This document shows, in pieces, positions 5,849-6,247 of a DNA stretch of 6,247 nucleotides (position 1 is its first letter; the number at the start of each line of letters is the position of its first letter). The notes under the pieces were generated by a model that was not told the origin of the DNA, did not search any database, and was given only the letters and a program-made list of their open reading frames with translations. Position numbers and translations under genes: made by a program. Source of the DNA: Nitrososphaerota archaeon (GTDB lineage: Archaea; Thermoproteota; Nitrososphaeria; Nitrososphaerales; Gagatemarchaeaceae); assembly GCA_005877225.1 (NCBI GenBank), contig VBPK01000129.1:1-6247 (forward strand). Reading direction: 5' to 3'.

Positions 5849-6017
5849 TGACGCTGGAAAAGCGCTACATTACCCACGGCCGCGAATTTAAGTGGATTAC
5901 GAAGTGTCGCCCGGATTACTGCTCTTCGTCTTGCCCGCTGTCTGGGGCCCCAGAGACTACGACAGCTGCGAGTGCTTTCGAAAGCTGCTAATTCGCCTCG
6001 CAAGGCTGGTATGCATC
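5849..6017. other. Intergenic region with several perfect palindromes, downstream of the DUF4382-like gene
   Basis: No gene is supported. It holds TCTGGGGCCCCAGA (5941-5954), a perfect 14-bp palindrome framed by GCTGTC (5937-5942) and GACAGC (5961-5966), and GCTTTCGAAAGC (5974-5985), a perfect 12-bp palindrome framed by TGCGAG (5967-5972) and CTCGCA (5997-6002). Both lie just after the stop of the minus-strand gene, so they may form the 3' end structure of its transcript; no T-run follows closely. Binding sites are an alternative. Confidence 0.45.
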
Positions 6018-6247
6018 TTATGCCTTCGTTGTGATCGTGGCCGAATGGCTCTTCTGCACAGCGGTGAGGTGTATCACGGGCTTCAGAACGGTCGCGACGC
6101 CCTTACTCACTTGAATGGTGTTCGGCAGGATGTCGATCGTCAGGTCTACCGACCCGCTACTGTGGACCTGGAAGTGGAACGGAATCATCAGCTCGCCGTT
6201 AGCGACGACCTTCAGCTTTGCCGACGTGCCGTCAGTGAATAACGCCT
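6018..6247 (-). CDS. C-terminal part of a DUF4382-like secreted protein (5' end beyond the window)
   Basis: The minus-strand frame enters from the right edge and ends at a TAA (6018-6020), giving 75 residues. Alternating beta-strand sequence (AKLKVVANGELMIPFHFQV, residues 9-27; VDLTIDILPNTIQV, 33-46) ends in ATVLKPVIHLTAV (51-63), followed by a Ser/Thr/Lys-rich tail. The order of a basic strand, an IPFHFQV strand, the acidic strand VDLTIDI and a final LKPVI motif is what the C-terminus of DUF4382 domains shows. These proteins are usually exported beta-sandwiches of unknown function, common in archaea. The signal peptide and most of the domain would lie outside the window. The frame has no start codon here, so it could be missed by start-based gene finding. 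Confidence 0.65.
   Translation of the reverse strand, partial: ALFTDGTSAKLKVVANGELMIPFHFQVHSSGSVDLTIDILPNTIQVSKGVATVLKPVIHLTAVQKSHSATITTKA

Noticed and set aside
5892..6242. Plus-strand frame of 116 codons at the right edge
   Set aside because: It is antisense to the DUF4382-like C-terminus and crosses the palindromes; it starts with a Cys/Leu/Arg-rich sequence with no domain-like pattern.

Overview
The window looks archaeal, probably from the Thaumarchaeota/Nitrososphaeria or a related lineage. It holds a complete pyrimidine cluster, pyrD-pyrB-pyrI-pyrC, with a separate zinc-binding PyrI chain. A-rich TATA-like boxes sit about 40-60 bases before start codons, Shine-Dalgarno sites are weak or absent, and a T-rich tract serves as the candidate terminator. 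A START/SRPBCC-fold protein and the C-terminus of a DUF4382-like secreted protein also fit this group. The assignment is inferred from gene content, without a marker gene.

Layout. 1-326: left edge, probably the frameshifted 3' end of a membrane-protein gene. 294-806: a TATA box and an intact SRPBCC protein. 807-1252: no convincing intact gene; protein-like segments in shifting frames suggest a decayed gene. This stretch also holds a perfect 9-bp inverted repeat and the probable pyr promoter. 1253-5041: the operon. pyrD overlaps pyrB by 4 nt (ATGA), pyrI follows pyrB after 27 nt in the same frame, and pyrC follows pyrI after 4 nt. 5042-5411: intergenic, with a 26-nt pure pyrimidine tract. 5412-5765 (minus): a short ORF that reads as the MGS-like regulatory domain of carbamoyl-phosphate synthase (the CarB C-terminus), without the rest of CarB and without a good start codon. 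5766-6017: non-coding, with 10-bp tandem repeats and several perfect palindromes. 6018-6247 (minus): the C-terminus of a DUF4382-like protein that runs off the right edge.

Together the four operon genes cover three steps of UMP synthesis. PyrB with PyrI makes carbamoyl-aspartate, PyrC cyclises it to dihydroorotate, and PyrD oxidises that to orotate. Carbamoyl-phosphate synthase, pyrE, pyrF and any PyrK electron-transfer subunit are not in the window.

The most notable signals are the orphan MGS-like fragment beside the pyr operon, the unusual N-terminally extended PyrD, the same-frame pyrB-UAG-pyrI junction and the helically phased repeat block. I found no convincing complete new system.
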